A stretch of 64,000 nucleotides of DNA, taken from the NCBI RefSeq assembly GCF_039544005.1, contig NZ_BAABKV010000001.1, forward strand, positions 2,604,001 to 2,668,000, in the 5' to 3' direction. The notes under the pieces were generated by a model that did no database searches, was not told the DNA's origin, and worked only from the letters and a program-made list of their open reading frames with translations. The DNA comes from Kitasatospora paranensis (GTDB taxonomy: Bacteria; Actinomycetota; Actinomycetes; Streptomycetales; Streptomycetaceae). A program made the position numbers and the translations under genes. Positions 26,717 through 36,388 of the stretch are shown in pieces. The stretch's first letter is position 1. The number at the start of each line of letters is the position of its first letter.

Positions 26717-28510
26717 TTGCTCGAGTTCAGCCTTCCGGCCCGCTACCAGGTGCCCAGCGGCGGAAACCTCTCCGACCTGGTCCACCAGAACGCCGAGCAG
26801 CACCCCGGCGTCGCCGTGATCGGCCGCAAGGTGGCCGGCGAGTGGCAGGACCTCGGGGCGGCGCAGTTCCTCGCCGAGGTGCACGCTGCCGCCAAGGGCC
26901 TGATCGCCTCCGGCGTGCAGCCCGGCGACCGGGTCGCGGTGATGTCCCGCACCCGCTACGAGTGGACGCTCCTCGACTTCGCGATCTGGTGCGCGGGCGC
27001 GATCACCGTGCCGGTGTACGAGACCTCCTCCGCCGAGCAGGTGCAGTGGATCCTCGGCGACTCCGGCGCCGTCGCCGTGGTGACCGAGACCGACGCGCAC
27101 GCCGCGGTGGTCGCCGCCGTCAGCGAGGAACTCCCGCTGCTGACCCGGACGTGGCAGATCGAGCGCGGCGCCCTCGCGGCGCTCGCCGAGGCCGGCGCCG
27201 AGGTCTCCGACGCGACGGTGGCCGAGCGCCGCAAGGTGCCGACCGCCGACTCGATCGCCACCATCGTCTACACCTCCGGCACCACCGGGCGCCCCAAGGG
27301 CTGTCAGCTCACCCACGGCAACTTCCTGGCCGAACTGGGCAACGTCACCGCCCGGCTGGAGCCGCTGTTCCGCACCGGCGACAGCTCCGTCCTGCTGTTC
27401 CTGCCGCTGGCCCACGTGCTGGGCCGGATCGCCGAGATCGCGGCCGCGATCGCCCCGATCAAGCTGGGCCACGTCTCGGACATCAAGGACGTCACCGCCG
27501 AACTCGGCTCGTTCCGGCCGACCCTGATCCTCGGTGTGCCGCGGGTCTTCGAGAAGGTCTACAACACCGCACGCGCCAAGGCCCAGGCCGACGGCAAGGG
27601 CAAGATCTTCGACAAGGCCGCCGACACCGCGATCGCCTACAGCCGGGCCCTGGACGCCGGCGGCGCCGGGCCCGTCCTGAGAGTGAAGCACGCGGTCTTC
27701 GACAAGCTGGTGTACGGCAAGCTGCGGGCCGCGCTCGGCGGCCGGGCCACCCACGCGATCTCCGGCGGCGCCCCGCTGGGCGAGCGGCTCGGCCACTTCT
27801 ACCGCGGCATCGGCTTCACCGTCCTGGAGGGCTACGGCCTGACCGAGACCTGCGCCGCCACCGCCTTCAACCCGCACGACAAGCCGAAGATCGGCACCGT
27901 CGGCCAGCCGCTGCCGGGCTCCTCGGTGCGGATCGCCGAGGACGGCGAGGTGCTGCTCAAGGGCCCGCAGGTGTTCACCGGCTACTGGAACAACCCGCAG
28001 GCCACCGCCGACGCGCTGGCCGACGGCTGGTTCGCCACCGGCGACCTGGGCTCGCTGGACGACGAGGGCTACCTCACCATCACCGGCCGCAAGAAGGAGA
28101 TCATCGTCACCGCGGGCGGCAAGAACGTCGCCCCGGCGGTGATCGAGGACCGCATCCGCGCGCACGCCCTGGTCGGCGAGGTCATGGTGGTCGGCGACCG
28201 CCGCCCGTTCATCGCCTGCCTGCTCACCGTCGACCCGGACTTCTTCCCCAAGTGGAAGGAGCTCAACGGCAAGCCCGCCGACGCCACCCTGGCCGACCTG
28301 CGCGAGGACGCCGACCTGCTGGCCGCGCTGCAGTCCGCGGTGGACGACGGCAACCAGGCCGTCTCGCACGCCGAGGCGGTCAAGAAGTTCCGTCTGCTGG
28401 ACACCGAGTTCTCCGAGGCCAGCGGTCACCTCACGCCGTCGCTGAAGCTCAAGCGCAACGTCGTGCTGAAGGACTACGCCGACGACGTCGAGGCGCTGTA
28501 CCGCCGCTGA
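26717..28510 (+). CDS. Long-chain fatty acyl-CoA synthetase (AMP-forming)
   Basis: This ATP-dependent ligase activates long-chain fatty acids as acyl-CoA via an acyl-adenylate. The 597-residue protein starts at TTG after a GAGGAG site. It shows the phosphate-binding YTSGTTGRPKG, the adenine-binding EGYGLTETCAATAFNP, WFATGDLG and the hinge/Lys region TGRKKEIIVTAGGKNVAP with a C-terminal LTPSLKLKRN. This is the bacterial FadD15-like membrane-associated type. By position it matches Rv2187 (fadD15), next to pimB. A terminator separates it from the convergent glycosyltransferase. Confidence 0.94.
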   Translation: MLEFSLPARYQVPSGGNLSDLVHQNAEQHPGVAVIGRKVAGEWQDLGAAQFLAEVHAAAKGLIASGVQPGDRVAVMSRTRYEWTLLDFAIWCAGAITVPVYETSSAEQVQWILGDSGAVAVVTETDAHAAVVAAVSEELPLLTRTWQIERGALAALAEAGAEVSDATVAERRKVPTADSIATIVYTSGTTGRPKGCQLTHGNFLAELGNVTARLEPLFRTGDSSVLLFLPLAHVLGRIAEIAAAIAPIKLGHVSDIKDVTAELGSFRPTLILGVPRVFEKVYNTARAKAQADGKGKIFDKAADTAIAYSRALDAGGAGPVLRVKHAVFDKLVYGKLRAALGGRATHAISGGAPLGERLGHFYRGIGFTVLEGYGLTETCAATAFNPHDKPKIGTVGQPLPGSSVRIAEDGEVLLKGPQVFTGYWNNPQATADALADGWFATGDLGSLDDEGYLTITGRKKEIIVTAGGKNVAPAVIEDRIRAHALVGEVMVVGDRRPFIACLLTVDPDFFPKWKELNGKPADATLADLREDADLLAALQSAVDDGNQAVSHAEAVKKFRLLDTEFSEASGHLTPSLKLKRNVVLKDYADDVEALYRR

Positions 28511-28520
28511 CGGGCCGCGC

Positions 28521-28565
28521 GCGCGAAGGGGTCCCACCCGCCGGGTGGGACCCCCTTCCGCGCGT
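28521..28565. terminator. Bidirectional terminator between fadD and the glycosyltransferase
   Basis: AAGGGGTCCCACCC (28526-28539) pairs with GGGTGGGACCCCCTT with one bulged C. It is flanked by GCGCG/CGCGC. It sits between two converging genes whose stops are 66 bases apart. Confidence 0.85.
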
Positions 28566-28576
28566 CCGCGGGGCCC

Positions 28577-29710
28577 TCAGGCCAGCAGCGAGGTCAGCCG
28601 CTGCGCCAGCATGTCCCAGCGCCACGAGCGCTCGACCCAGCGGCGGCCCGCCTCGCCCATCCGGCGGCGCAGCGACTCGTCGTGGAGCAGCCGGACGATC
28701 CGCTCCGCGGCCGCCTCGGCGGAGCGGCCGGGGACGACGAAGCCCGTCTCGCCCTCCAGGACGGCGTCCGGGGCGCCGCCGGAGTCCCCGGCGACGACCG
28801 GCAGGCCGGTCGCGGAGGCCTCCAGGTAGACGATGCCGAGCCCCTCCACGTCCAGGCCGCCGCGCCGGGTGCGGCACGGCATCGCGAACACGTCGCCGGC
28901 GCCGTAGTGGGCGGGCAGCTCCTCCCAGGGCACGGAGCCGGTGAACCGCACCGAGGCCCGCACCCCGCGGGCGTCCGCGAGCTTCTCCAGGTCCGCGCGG
29001 TAGGGCCCGCCGCCGACGATCAGCAGCACGGCGTCGGGCACCGCGGCGAGGATCTGCGGCATCGCCTCGATCAGGGTGTCCTGGCCCTTGCGGGGCACCA
29101 GCCGGGAGACGCAGACGACCACCGGGCGGTCGCTGAGCCCGAGCCGGGCCCGGACCTCCGCGCCGCCGGAGGCCGGGTGGAAGGTCCGCTCGTCGACGCC
29201 GGGCGGCAGCTGCACCATGCGGGCGGCCGCCTGCTCCCCGACCGCGGCCGCGATCCGCGAGCGGGTGTACTCGCCCAGGTAGGTGAGGGTGTCGGTGCCG
29301 GCCCCGATCCGGCGCAGCAGCTGCCGCGAGCCCGGCAGCTGGGCCCAGGCGGCCTCGTGGCCGTGGGTCATGCCGAGCAGCCGCTCGGCGCCGGCCCGGC
29401 GCAGGACGGGCGCCATCAGGCCCAGCGGGGCGGCGGCCCCGAACCAGACCGAGCTGCAGCCCTCCGCCCGGAGGATCTCGGCGGCCCGGCGGTTCACCCG
29501 GGCGGTCGGCACCATCATCGTCGTGCGGTCCCGGATGACCGGGAACGGCTGCCGGGCGTCGAACCGGGCGACCTCGGCGCCGTCCCGCCAGGTGGAGGCG
29601 TAGACGACGATCGACCCGGCCGGCTGGCGGACGGCCATGTTGTGGACGAACGCCTGAATACCGCCCGGCCTGGGCGGGAAGTCGTTGGTGACGATGAGGG
29701 TCTTGTGCAT
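28577..29710 (-). CDS. GT4-family glycosyltransferase, PimB-like
   Basis: The 377-residue GT-B glycosyltransferase begins TLIVTNDFPPRPGGIQAFVH, the typical N-terminal signature of PimB-type mannosyltransferases. The nucleotide-sugar site is in VVVCVSRLVPRKGQDTLIEA and the E-x7-E motif in GIVYLEASATGLPVVAGD. PimB adds the second mannose to phosphatidylinositol mannoside on the cytoplasmic face of the membrane. Location supports that role: fadD, an acyltransferase and a GT87-like mannosyltransferase are near, as in mycobacteria (Rv2181-Rv2188c). ATG 29710 is the natural start. The exact acceptor is inferred, not shown. Confidence 0.85.
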   Translation of the reverse strand: MHKTLIVTNDFPPRPGGIQAFVHNMAVRQPAGSIVVYASTWRDGAEVARFDARQPFPVIRDRTTMMVPTARVNRRAAEILRAEGCSSVWFGAAAPLGLMAPVLRRAGAERLLGMTHGHEAAWAQLPGSRQLLRRIGAGTDTLTYLGEYTRSRIAAAVGEQAAARMVQLPPGVDERTFHPASGGAEVRARLGLSDRPVVVCVSRLVPRKGQDTLIEAMPQILAAVPDAVLLIVGGGPYRADLEKLADARGVRASVRFTGSVPWEELPAHYGAGDVFAMPCRTRRGGLDVEGLGIVYLEASATGLPVVAGDSGGAPDAVLEGETGFVVPGRSAEAAAERIVRLLHDESLRRRMGEAGRRWVERSWRWDMLAQRLTSLLA

Positions 29711-29899
29711 GCCGCGGCTCGCTCGATCGGGGGGTGCTCGGTGGTCGGGTCGGTGATCCGTACCATAGGTCAACGCCACGGCCCGCCGGGAACGAAGCAT
29801 CGCAGCGCAACCGTTTCCGCTCCGGGCCGGTCCTATGTCGTGGACGGCCCGGCCCGCGGGTGTCCGCGGCGCAGGAAGCGAGACGAACGAGGGAGCGCA

Positions 29900-31287
29900 G
29901 TGGAGTTGGCCCCGACCGGGCGCACCGGCAGCACCAGCAGCGCCGAGCGCCTCGCCCTGACCGGCTCACCGGCTCCGTCGCCGGCCGGCGGCGCGCTCTG
30001 GGCGCTCGGGGCGTCCTGGCTGGCCACCCGGGTCCTGGTCCTGCTGATGGCCGTCGGGGTGCTGCGGATCTCCGGGACGGACGTGAGTTCCGACGTCTCG
30101 GTGATCTACCACGGCTGGTACGAGGTGCTGCAGACCGGCACGTTCCCGCTGGACGACGTGACCTGGCAGTACCCGCCCGGCGCGGCGCTGGTGATCATGC
30201 TACCGGGGTTGCTGCCCTGGTCGTACCTGGTGTCGTTCTTCGTGCTGTGCGGGGTCTTCGACGCGTTGGCGATGGGCCTGCTGATGCGGGTGGGCGGCCG
30301 CCGCGGGCGGAGCTTCACGGGCGCCTGGACGTGGGCGGTGGGCGTGCCGCTGCTGGGGCCGACGGTCTACTGCCGGTACGACATCATGGTGACCGCGATC
30401 GCCGTGGCGGGCCTGCTGGTGATCGCGCGCAGGCCCGCGCTGGGCGGGGTGCTGCTGGGCTTCGGCGGGCTGGTGAAGGTCTGGCCGGTGCTGGCGCTGG
30501 CGGGCACGCCGCGGGGCCGCCGCACCCGCAGGTCCTGGACGGCGGCGGCGGCGACGGCCGGGTCACTGGGCTTCCTGCTCACCGCGGGGATGAACGGCGC
30601 CTTCGAGTTCCTGAAGTTCCAGAAGGAGCGCGGCATCGAGGTGGAGTCGCTGGGCGCGCTGCCCCTGCACTTCGCCAAGCTGGCCGGCGCCTGGGACGGC
30701 CAGGTCACGATGAACTACGGCTCGCTGGAGATGCTCGGCCCCTGGGTGCCGGTGATCTCCGACGTGAGCGTGGCGGGCACCCTGCTGGGCTTCGGCTGGC
30801 TGCTGCTGTGGCGGCTGCGCGCGGCCCGCTGGCAGCCGTCCACGACCTTCGACGCGGCGCTGGCGGCGCTGCTGGTGTTCACCGTGACCAGCCGGGTGAT
30901 CAGCCCGCAGTACCTGGTCTGGCTGGTCGGGCTGGCGGCGGTCTGCCTGACCGTGCGCGGCACCAGCCAGAAGCCGGTGGCACTGCTGATCCTGCCGGCG
31001 ACGGTGCTGACCACGGTGGAGTTCCCGCTGCTGTTCGGTGCGGTGCAGCACAGCCAGCCGTGGGGGTGGCGGTGCTGGCCGCCCGCAACCTGCTGCTGCT
31101 GGCGGCGGCGATCGTCTCCTGCCGGCGGCTGTGGCGCTCCACCCGGGGGCCGGACGCGGCTCCGACCCTCGTCCTGCCGGCCGAGCCCGCGGCACCGAGC
31201 TACCCGGTGCGGCCGGGCATCGCCTACGAGCAGGCGCTGCTGGACGACCTGGACCCGTCGGTGGGCCGCACCGCCCCCACGGCCTGA
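29900..31287 (+). CDS. GT87-like membrane mannosyltransferase (frame broken by one missing base)
   Basis: This polytopic GT-C glycosyltransferase would use polyprenyl-phosphate-mannose on the outer face of the membrane. The sequence has about nine or more hydrophobic helices, an extracytoplasmic loop with WQYPPGAA, CRYDIMV and LKVWP-like GLVKVWPVLAL, features of the GT87 (DUF2029) family. The last 70 residues are in another frame because the G5 run at 31062-31066 should be G6. The corrected product has 462 residues. GTG 29900 is preceded by GAGGGAG. It diverges from the PimB-like gene and fits Rv2181, the alpha-1,2-mannosyltransferase of mycobacteria, by position. Confidence 0.83.
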
Positions 31288-31374
31288 AACTTTCTGCAAG
31301 CCATTGCAGGCACCCCCGGCCCCTGGCAGCATCGTGCCCCGTCAACGGAGCCGCAGCCGCCTGGGGGTACCCGC

Positions 31375-32279
31375 ATGTCCACGTACGACGTCCTGGTGGT
31401 CGGCGGTGCCGGCGTCGACACCATCGTGCGGGTCGACCGCCTGGAGATCCCCTCCTCCGACTCCGTGTTCGTGCCCCCGTCCGCGACTACGTCGGGCACA
31501 CCGGCAACGGCGTCGCCCTGGGCTGCCACCGGCTGGGGCTGCGCACCAAGTTCATCGACTTCCTCGGCGACGACCCGCAGGGCGCGATGGTCCTCGACGC
31601 CTACCGCAGGCACGGCCTGGACTTCTCCCACCTCACCTCCCCCGCCGGCACCCCGCGCGGGGTCAACCTGGTGGACGCGCAGGGCCGCCGGTTCTCCTTC
31701 TACGACGGCCGCCACCCGGCCGACCTGCGACTGCCGCGGGAGTTCTACCTGCCCTTCCTGGAGCAGGCCCGGCACGTCCACCTGTCGATCACCGGGATCA
31801 ACCGCGACCTGCACCCCGACATCGAGCGGCTCGGCCGCACCAGCTCCACCGACCTGCACGCCTGGGACGGCGTCGCCGAGCACCACCGGCACTACGCCCT
31901 CCGCGCGGACCTGGTGTTCCTCTCCGCGGCGGGCTGCGGCAACCGTCCCGAGGAGCTGATGCGGGCGATCCTCGCCGACGGCCGGGCCCGCCTGGTCGTC
32001 GCCACCGCCGGCGCGGACGGCAGCTACCTGCTCGAACGCGGCGAGCGGGAGGTCAGGCACCAGCCCGCAGTGGACCCGGGGCGCCCGGTGGTGGACAGCA
32101 ACGGCGCCGGCGACGCCTTCGTCAGCGCCTTCCTCGCGTCCTGGCTCGACGGCCGCCCGGCCACCGGGAGCATGCTGGCCGGCGCCGTCGCCGGGGCGTA
32201 CACCTGCACCTCCGCCGGCACCCACACCGACCTGATCGACGCCGACGGGCTGGCCGCGGGCCTCGCCGCGGCCCGCTGA
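31375..32279 (+). CDS. PfkB-family carbohydrate kinase (frame broken by one missing base)
   Basis: This ribokinase-like sugar kinase starts STYDVLVVGGAGVDTIVRVD. It continues in another frame after the C5 run at 31474-31478 (six C expected) with RDYVGHTGNGVALGCHRLG. The anion-hole/catalytic-base motif VVDSNGAGDAFVSAFLAS is present, with GxGD and its Asp. The corrected length is 301 residues. Substrate specificity is unknown; the family covers ribose, fructose, adenosine and other sugars. It starts 87 bases after the glycosyltransferase and converges tightly on the metallopeptidase gene (2 bases between the two stops). Confidence 0.85.
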
Positions 32280-32281
32280 CC

Positions 32282-33525
32282 TCAGCGGCGCAGCTGGCGG
32301 ACGGTGTCGGCGATCCAGTGCTTGGTGAAGGCCGCGAGGTCCATGCCGAGCTCGGCGCGGAGCACGGCGTCCAGCCGGCCGGTGGCACCCGAGGCGCCCA
32401 CCGCGCGGTAGAGCGAGACCAGCCGGGTCGGCCCGAACTCGCGGGCGACCAGGTCGCAGGCCAGCCAGGCCTGCTCGTAGGCCTGGGCGATGCCCGGGGA
32501 GCCGGCCGCGAAGTCCGCGTCGGCGGGCAGCGCGGTCGGCACCCGGCCGGCGGCGACGTCCCGGCCGAGCTCCGGCGCGATCTGCCGGGCCGTCCGGCCC
32601 GCGGTGCGGTAGCCGGTGTAGTCCGCGACCCCTTCGGAGAGCCAGAGCGGGGTCCACGCGTGGGTGGCGGCCCGGGTCGCGACATGGGTGGCCTCGTGGG
32701 TGACCACCACCTGCCGGCCGAGGTCGCTCAGCCCGCGGAAGGCCTCCGGATTGACCAGCACCCGGTCCGCCGGGGTGACCGCGGGGCCCCGCCGGCCGCC
32801 ACCGTGACGGCCGCGATGCCCTGGTACGAGCCGGCCGCTACGTCCAGCATCCGGGCGAACTGGGGCTCGGTCGCCGGGGTCTGCAGCAGCAGCCGGCCCG
32901 GCCAGCCGTCGCCCCAGAGGGCGGAGACGGCCGGCGCGGCGCGGTCGGCGACCGCCGCCAGGCCGTCCAGCTCGGCCTGCTCGCCGAGGCCGAGCACCAG
33001 CGAGGAGCGGCCCTGGGCGACCCGGACGTCGCCGAGGTCCCAGAGTGCGGCGGAGCCGTCCGGCTCGTCGGAGGCCAGCAGCCAGCCGCCCGGGGTGCTG
33101 GTGAAGGTGAGCCGCCGCGGCAGGACGGCGGGGTGCTCGTCGATGCCGCGCAGCCGGTGCGCGAAGCCCGCGGTGACCGTGAGCAGGCCGTCCGGCCCGG
33201 GCCCGGTGACGGCGCTGATGCGGTACTCGACGGCGGCGAACGGCACCCGGGCCGTCCACGCGGCGGTCTGCTGCTGGGCCGGGCGGGCACTGTCCGCGAC
33301 CCCGGCCAGCAGAGCCGCCCCGTCGCGGCGCAGCACGGCGCGGGCACGGTCGGCCAGCAGCCCCTCGATCCGGCTCCGGACGCCGTTCGCGGGGACGGCC
33401 TGCGGCGGCACGGCCGCCGGGCCGGTGCGCGGCGCCCCGGTGGCCCTCGGCACCGAGAGCTGGACGAGCCCGCCCGCCGCGAGCAGCAGGGCGCCCCGCC
33501 GCGAGAGGCGGCCCGCGGGCAGCAC
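32282..33525 (-). CDS. Exported zinc metallopeptidase-like protein, gluzincin type (frame broken by one missing base)
   Basis: The N-terminus from GTG 33525 looks like a twin-arginine signal (RLSRRGALLLAAGGLVQL). A large extracytoplasmic region with NTF2-like features follows. The C-terminal third, in another frame after GGGGCCCC at 32783-32790, carries VVTHEATHVATRAATH, an HExxH zinc motif, and LSEGVADYTGYR with the third-ligand Glu. This is the peptidase MA-like pattern. The corrected length is 414 residues. The start is uncertain because the frame stays open further upstream. It lies 88 bases downstream of an NlpC/P60 gene on the same strand and may be co-transcribed. Confidence 0.75.
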
Positions 33526-33613
33526 GCCCAGACCTGCCCCGAAACGCCGGGGGAGGTCGGTGACCAGGGGTTCGGCCTCCCCGCGGACGCGCCGGGGTGC
33601 CCGTAGACGCCGC

Positions 33614-34681
33614 TCAGACCCGCACCACCCCGCTGACGGGCATGGCGCTGACGCTCTCGAAGCGGACGGGGGCGCCCGGGTGCGGGGCGTGCACGACGAC
33701 ACCGCCGCCGGCGTACATCCCGACGTGGTGCATGTCCTTGAAGAAGATCACCAGGTCTCCCGGTCGCGCCTCGGACAGGCTCACTCGACGCCCCGCGAAC
33801 GCCTGCGCCTGCGAGGTGCGCGGCAGGGTGACTCCGGCCTGCCGCCAGCTCCAGTACATCAGACCGGAGCAGTCGAAGGCGTCGGGCCCGGTCGATCCGT
33901 ACACGTAGGGCGAGCCGATCCGGCTGATCGCGGCGGCCAGCGCGGCCGCCGCCCGGTCCGAGGACGGCGGCTGGTCACCGAGGTCGAGCCGGTCGGTACC
34001 GCGGGTGGCCCGCAACTCGGCGGCGCGCGCGTCGTCGGCGACCAGCCGGGCCCGTTCACCGGCGCTCAGGCCGCCCAGCAGCTTCTGGGCCGCGGCCAGC
34101 CGCTGCCGGATCTGCTCCTTGCTGTCGGCCAGCGAGCGGCGGACCTCCTCCAGGGCGGCCAGCTTGGCGGTGGCCTCGGCGCGGCGCTGGTCGAGCCTGC
34201 GGCGGCGGTCGGCGACCTCGCGCAGGGTGTCGCTCTGCCGGGCGGCCGCCTGGTCGAGGGCGCGGGCCCGGGTGAGGTAGCCGGCCGGGTCGGAGTCGAG
34301 CATCAGCCGGACACCCGGGTCGAGGCCGCCCGCGCGGTACTGGGCGGCGGCGGTGAGCGCCAGGTCGGCCGTCAGCCGGTTGATCTCGTCCTGGCCGCGG
34401 GCCAGCTGGTCCTGGAGGGCGTCCGCCTCGGCCTGCAGGCGCTGCTGCTGCGCCTGCGCGGCGTCGGCCCGCTCGGAGGACTGCTCCGCCTCGTCGTACA
34501 GCCGGTCGACCCGGGCCTGCACGTCGGCCGTCCGCAGGGCCGGGTCCGCGGGGGCCGCGGGGGCGCCGTACGCGCTGCCCCCGACGGTGACGCCCAGGGC
34601 GGTGGTGGCCGCCGCCGTGAGCACCAGGGCCCTGGCGATGGTGTGAGCGCCCGGCAGGTGGGCGCGGAGGTGCGCGGTCAT
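33614..34681 (-). CDS. NlpC/P60 (C40) peptidoglycan hydrolase
   Basis: The 355-residue exported protein has a signal peptide (cleavage after about residue 39, SAYGAPA). A long coiled-coil region (residues 50-225) is rich in Gln, Arg and Ala. A C-terminal NlpC/P60 domain has the catalytic Cys in FDCSGLMYWSW, His in DMHHVGMYAGGG and the third His in HAPHPG. It would cut stem peptides of peptidoglycan. Its own promoter is visible at 34761-34790. It is one of three tandem paralogues. Its linker is the most divergent and it lacks a riboswitch. Confidence 0.93.
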   Translation of the reverse strand: MTAHLRAHLPGAHTIARALVLTAAATTALGVTVGGSAYGAPAAPADPALRTADVQARVDRLYDEAEQSSERADAAQAQQQRLQAEADALQDQLARGQDEINRLTADLALTAAAQYRAGGLDPGVRLMLDSDPAGYLTRARALDQAAARQSDTLREVADRRRRLDQRRAEATAKLAALEEVRRSLADSKEQIRQRLAAAQKLLGGLSAGERARLVADDARAAELRATRGTDRLDLGDQPPSSDRAAAALAAAISRIGSPYVYGSTGPDAFDCSGLMYWSWRQAGVTLPRTSQAQAFAGRRVSLSEARPGDLVIFFKDMHHVGMYAGGGVVVHAPHPGAPVRFESVSAMPVSGVVRV

Positions 34682-34760
34682 GCGGCGGCGACTCCGTTCG
34701 GGCGGCCGGACGGAGGCGCCGCCCGGGACGGACGGCGTCCTCGCGAACGTCCGGGGGCAG

Positions 34761-34790
34761 ACGTTAGCGAGTCGCACCGATCTAGTCCAA
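34761..34790 (-). promoter_or_regulatory. Promoter of the first NlpC/P60 gene
   Basis: On the gene strand TTGGAC (34785-34790) and TAACGT (34761-34766) are 18 bases apart, a good housekeeping-sigma match. Transcription would start near 34754, giving a leader of about 73 bases. Confidence 0.6.
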
Positions 34791-34873
34791 ACCCCTCCAT
34801 CACCGAATATCTGACCACCAATCGGACATTCGGCCGGACCGGGGCCGACGTCGCAGGCCGGACGCAACGCGGA

Positions 34874-34905
34874 CGGGTCCGGCCCCCTGGAGGGGACCGG
34901 ACCCG
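34874..34905 (-). terminator. Terminator after the second NlpC/P60 gene
   Basis: CGGGTCCGG (from 34874) pairs with CCGGACCCG (ending 34905), extended by a mismatch and three more pairs. The stem lies 21 bases past the stop. Confidence 0.75.
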
Positions 34906-34925
34906 CGACAGGCCGAGCCGGTGCG

Positions 34926-35984
34926 TCAGATCCGCACGATGGCCGTGATCGGCATCATCGTGGCCGAGGCGTACTTCACCACGGTGCCGGTGTGCGGCGC
35001 GTGGATGACCTGCCCGCCGCCCACGTAGATCGCGATGTGCCCGCCGCCCTCGTAGACGACCAGGTCGCCGGGGCGGGCGTTGGCGACGTTCGTGCCGACG
35101 CTGGTGCCGGCGTGCCACTGCTCGTCGGCGGTGCGCGGCAGCGAGACGCCCGCCTGGCGGTAGGCCCACTGCACCAGGCCGGAGCAGTCGAAGGTGCTCG
35201 GGCCGGCGGCGCCGTACACGTAGGTGGCGCCGATCCTGGTCTCGGCGGCGGCGAGCGCCTTCACGGCGGCCGAGCCGGACGGCAGGTCGAGCGGGGCGCG
35301 GACGGTGTCGCGGGACGCCTTGTCGGCGGCGTTGCGGGCATCCGCGTCCGCCTTGGCGGCGGCCGCCGCGAGCTCGTCCTTCTCCTTCTGGGTCAGCGTG
35401 TTGAGGAGGGCGGTCGCCTGGGCGAGCTTGCCCTGGATCTCCTCCTTCTGCGCCTTCAGGTTCCGGGTGGTGGTGTCGAGCTCGGCGAGCTTGTGCTCGG
35501 TGTCGGCCTTCTGCGCGTCGAGCTTGGCCTGCTCCGACTTGAAGGTCTTCAGCGTGTCGGCCTGGGTGGCGCTCATCCGGCTCGCCGACCCGGCCTTGTC
35601 CAGGAAGTCGCCCGGGTTGCTGGAGAGCATCAGCTGCACGGTGGGCGAGATGCCGCCGTCGCGGTACTGCTGGGCGGCGACCTCCGCGAGCCGGCTCTGA
35701 ACGCCGTTCACCTCGCCCTGCTGGCGCGCCACCTGGTCCTGCAGCTGGGTGACCTGCTTCTGCAGGTCCTGCTGCTTCTCGGTGGAGGCGTTGAACGCTT
35801 CGGTCGCGACCTCGGCCTGCTGGTTCAGCTGGTCGACCTGGGCCTTGACCTGGTCCTTGGTCGGCGCCGGGGCGGCGTGCGCGGCACCCGCCTGGGAGGA
35901 GATGGCGACGGCGGTGGCGGCGGCGGCAGTCAGGATCGAGGCGCGCGTGCGGCCGACGGGCTTGGGACGACGATGGGACGCCAC
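34926..35984 (-). CDS. NlpC/P60 peptidoglycan hydrolase under c-di-AMP riboswitch
   Basis: The 352-residue RipA-like enzyme has a signal peptide ending near residue 38 (AAHAAPA). A coiled-coil region with repeated QVTQLQDQVARQQGEVN-type heptads follows, then an NlpC/P60 domain with FDCSGLVQWAYRQ, GGHIAIYVGGG and the third His in HAPHTG. GTG 35984 was chosen by comparison with the neighbouring paralogue, which begins with the same ASHRRPK. A GGAG site lies 9-10 bases upstream. An in-frame ATG at 36008 would place the start inside the ribosome-binding region. Expression should respond to cyclic di-AMP through the leader described next. Confidence 0.93.
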   Translation of the reverse strand: MASHRRPKPVGRTRASILTAAAATAVAISSQAGAAHAAPAPTKDQVKAQVDQLNQQAEVATEAFNASTEKQQDLQKQVTQLQDQVARQQGEVNGVQSRLAEVAAQQYRDGGISPTVQLMLSSNPGDFLDKAGSASRMSATQADTLKTFKSEQAKLDAQKADTEHKLAELDTTTRNLKAQKEEIQGKLAQATALLNTLTQKEKDELAAAAAKADADARNAADKASRDTVRAPLDLPSGSAAVKALAAAETRIGATYVYGAAGPSTFDCSGLVQWAYRQAGVSLPRTADEQWHAGTSVGTNVANARPGDLVVYEGGGHIAIYVGGGQVIHAPHTGTVVKYASATMMPITAIVRI

Positions 35985-36009
35985 GAAGGCGGACTCCTTC
36001 TTCCTCACA

Positions 36010-36231
36010 CCGCCTACCGGGTGAGCTGACGGGTTCGGGCCGGAAGCATGCCCTACGACGTCTCACCGCCCGCCCCTGCGGTGCGCGGCTGGCCGCACAC
36101 CGGCCGGCGCGGCCGACCTGACGCCGATTCACCCCGGGGGAACGTGGTTCCCCGGCTCCGTTCGACAGCACCCCCGGCAGGGGCCTCCCCGTAGGCAGTG
36201 GGACTGCCCAGCTGTGTCGCGGACTCGGCGG
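36010..36231 (-). promoter_or_regulatory. c-di-AMP riboswitch (ydaO-yuaA class)
   Basis: Read on the gene strand, the 222-base leader has the conserved ydaO blocks in order: GGGGAACCACG (about 36144), GGGGTGAATC (about 36130), then CCCGAACCCGTCAGCTCACC (about 36040-36021) and GGTAGGCGG at the end. P1 is closed by CCGCC (36227-36231) with GGCGG (36010-36014). ydaO aptamers bind cyclic di-AMP, and in actinobacteria commonly precede NlpC/P60 or Rpf wall hydrolases (established knowledge). The 3' end of the aptamer lies 25 bases before the GTG. The expression platform is not obvious. Confidence 0.9.
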
Positions 36232-36286
36232 CGACCCCCGCCGTCACCCGGGTTGGGCGATCTTCTGTGCGGTGGTCAGTGGGATG

Positions 36287-36316
36287 ACCCTAGTAACCGA
36301 TCCGTGATCCGTTCAA
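36287..36316 (-). promoter_or_regulatory. Promoter of the riboswitch-controlled NlpC/P60 gene
   Basis: TTGAAC (36311-36316) and TAGGGT (36287-36292) are 18 bases apart on the gene strand. Transcription from about 36280 would place the whole riboswitch in a leader of roughly 297 bases. The rest of the 36232-36537 gap is AT-rich for this genome. It holds a direct repeat GAT(C/T)TTCTGTGCGGT (about 36258 and 36349) flanking the promoter. Confidence 0.65.
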
Positions 36317-36388
36317 ATCCTTGTCGGAAAAATCTCGGATCCATGGCCGATTTTCTGTGCGGTCGCGACCGTCCGTGACGGGAAATCC

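Noticed and set aside
28682..34948. A very long open frame (over 2,000 codons) on the plus strand
   Set aside because: It crosses several well-supported genes on both strands and encodes low-complexity Arg/Ala/Pro text. Long spurious frames are expected at this GC content. Only the part at 29900 onward is a real gene.
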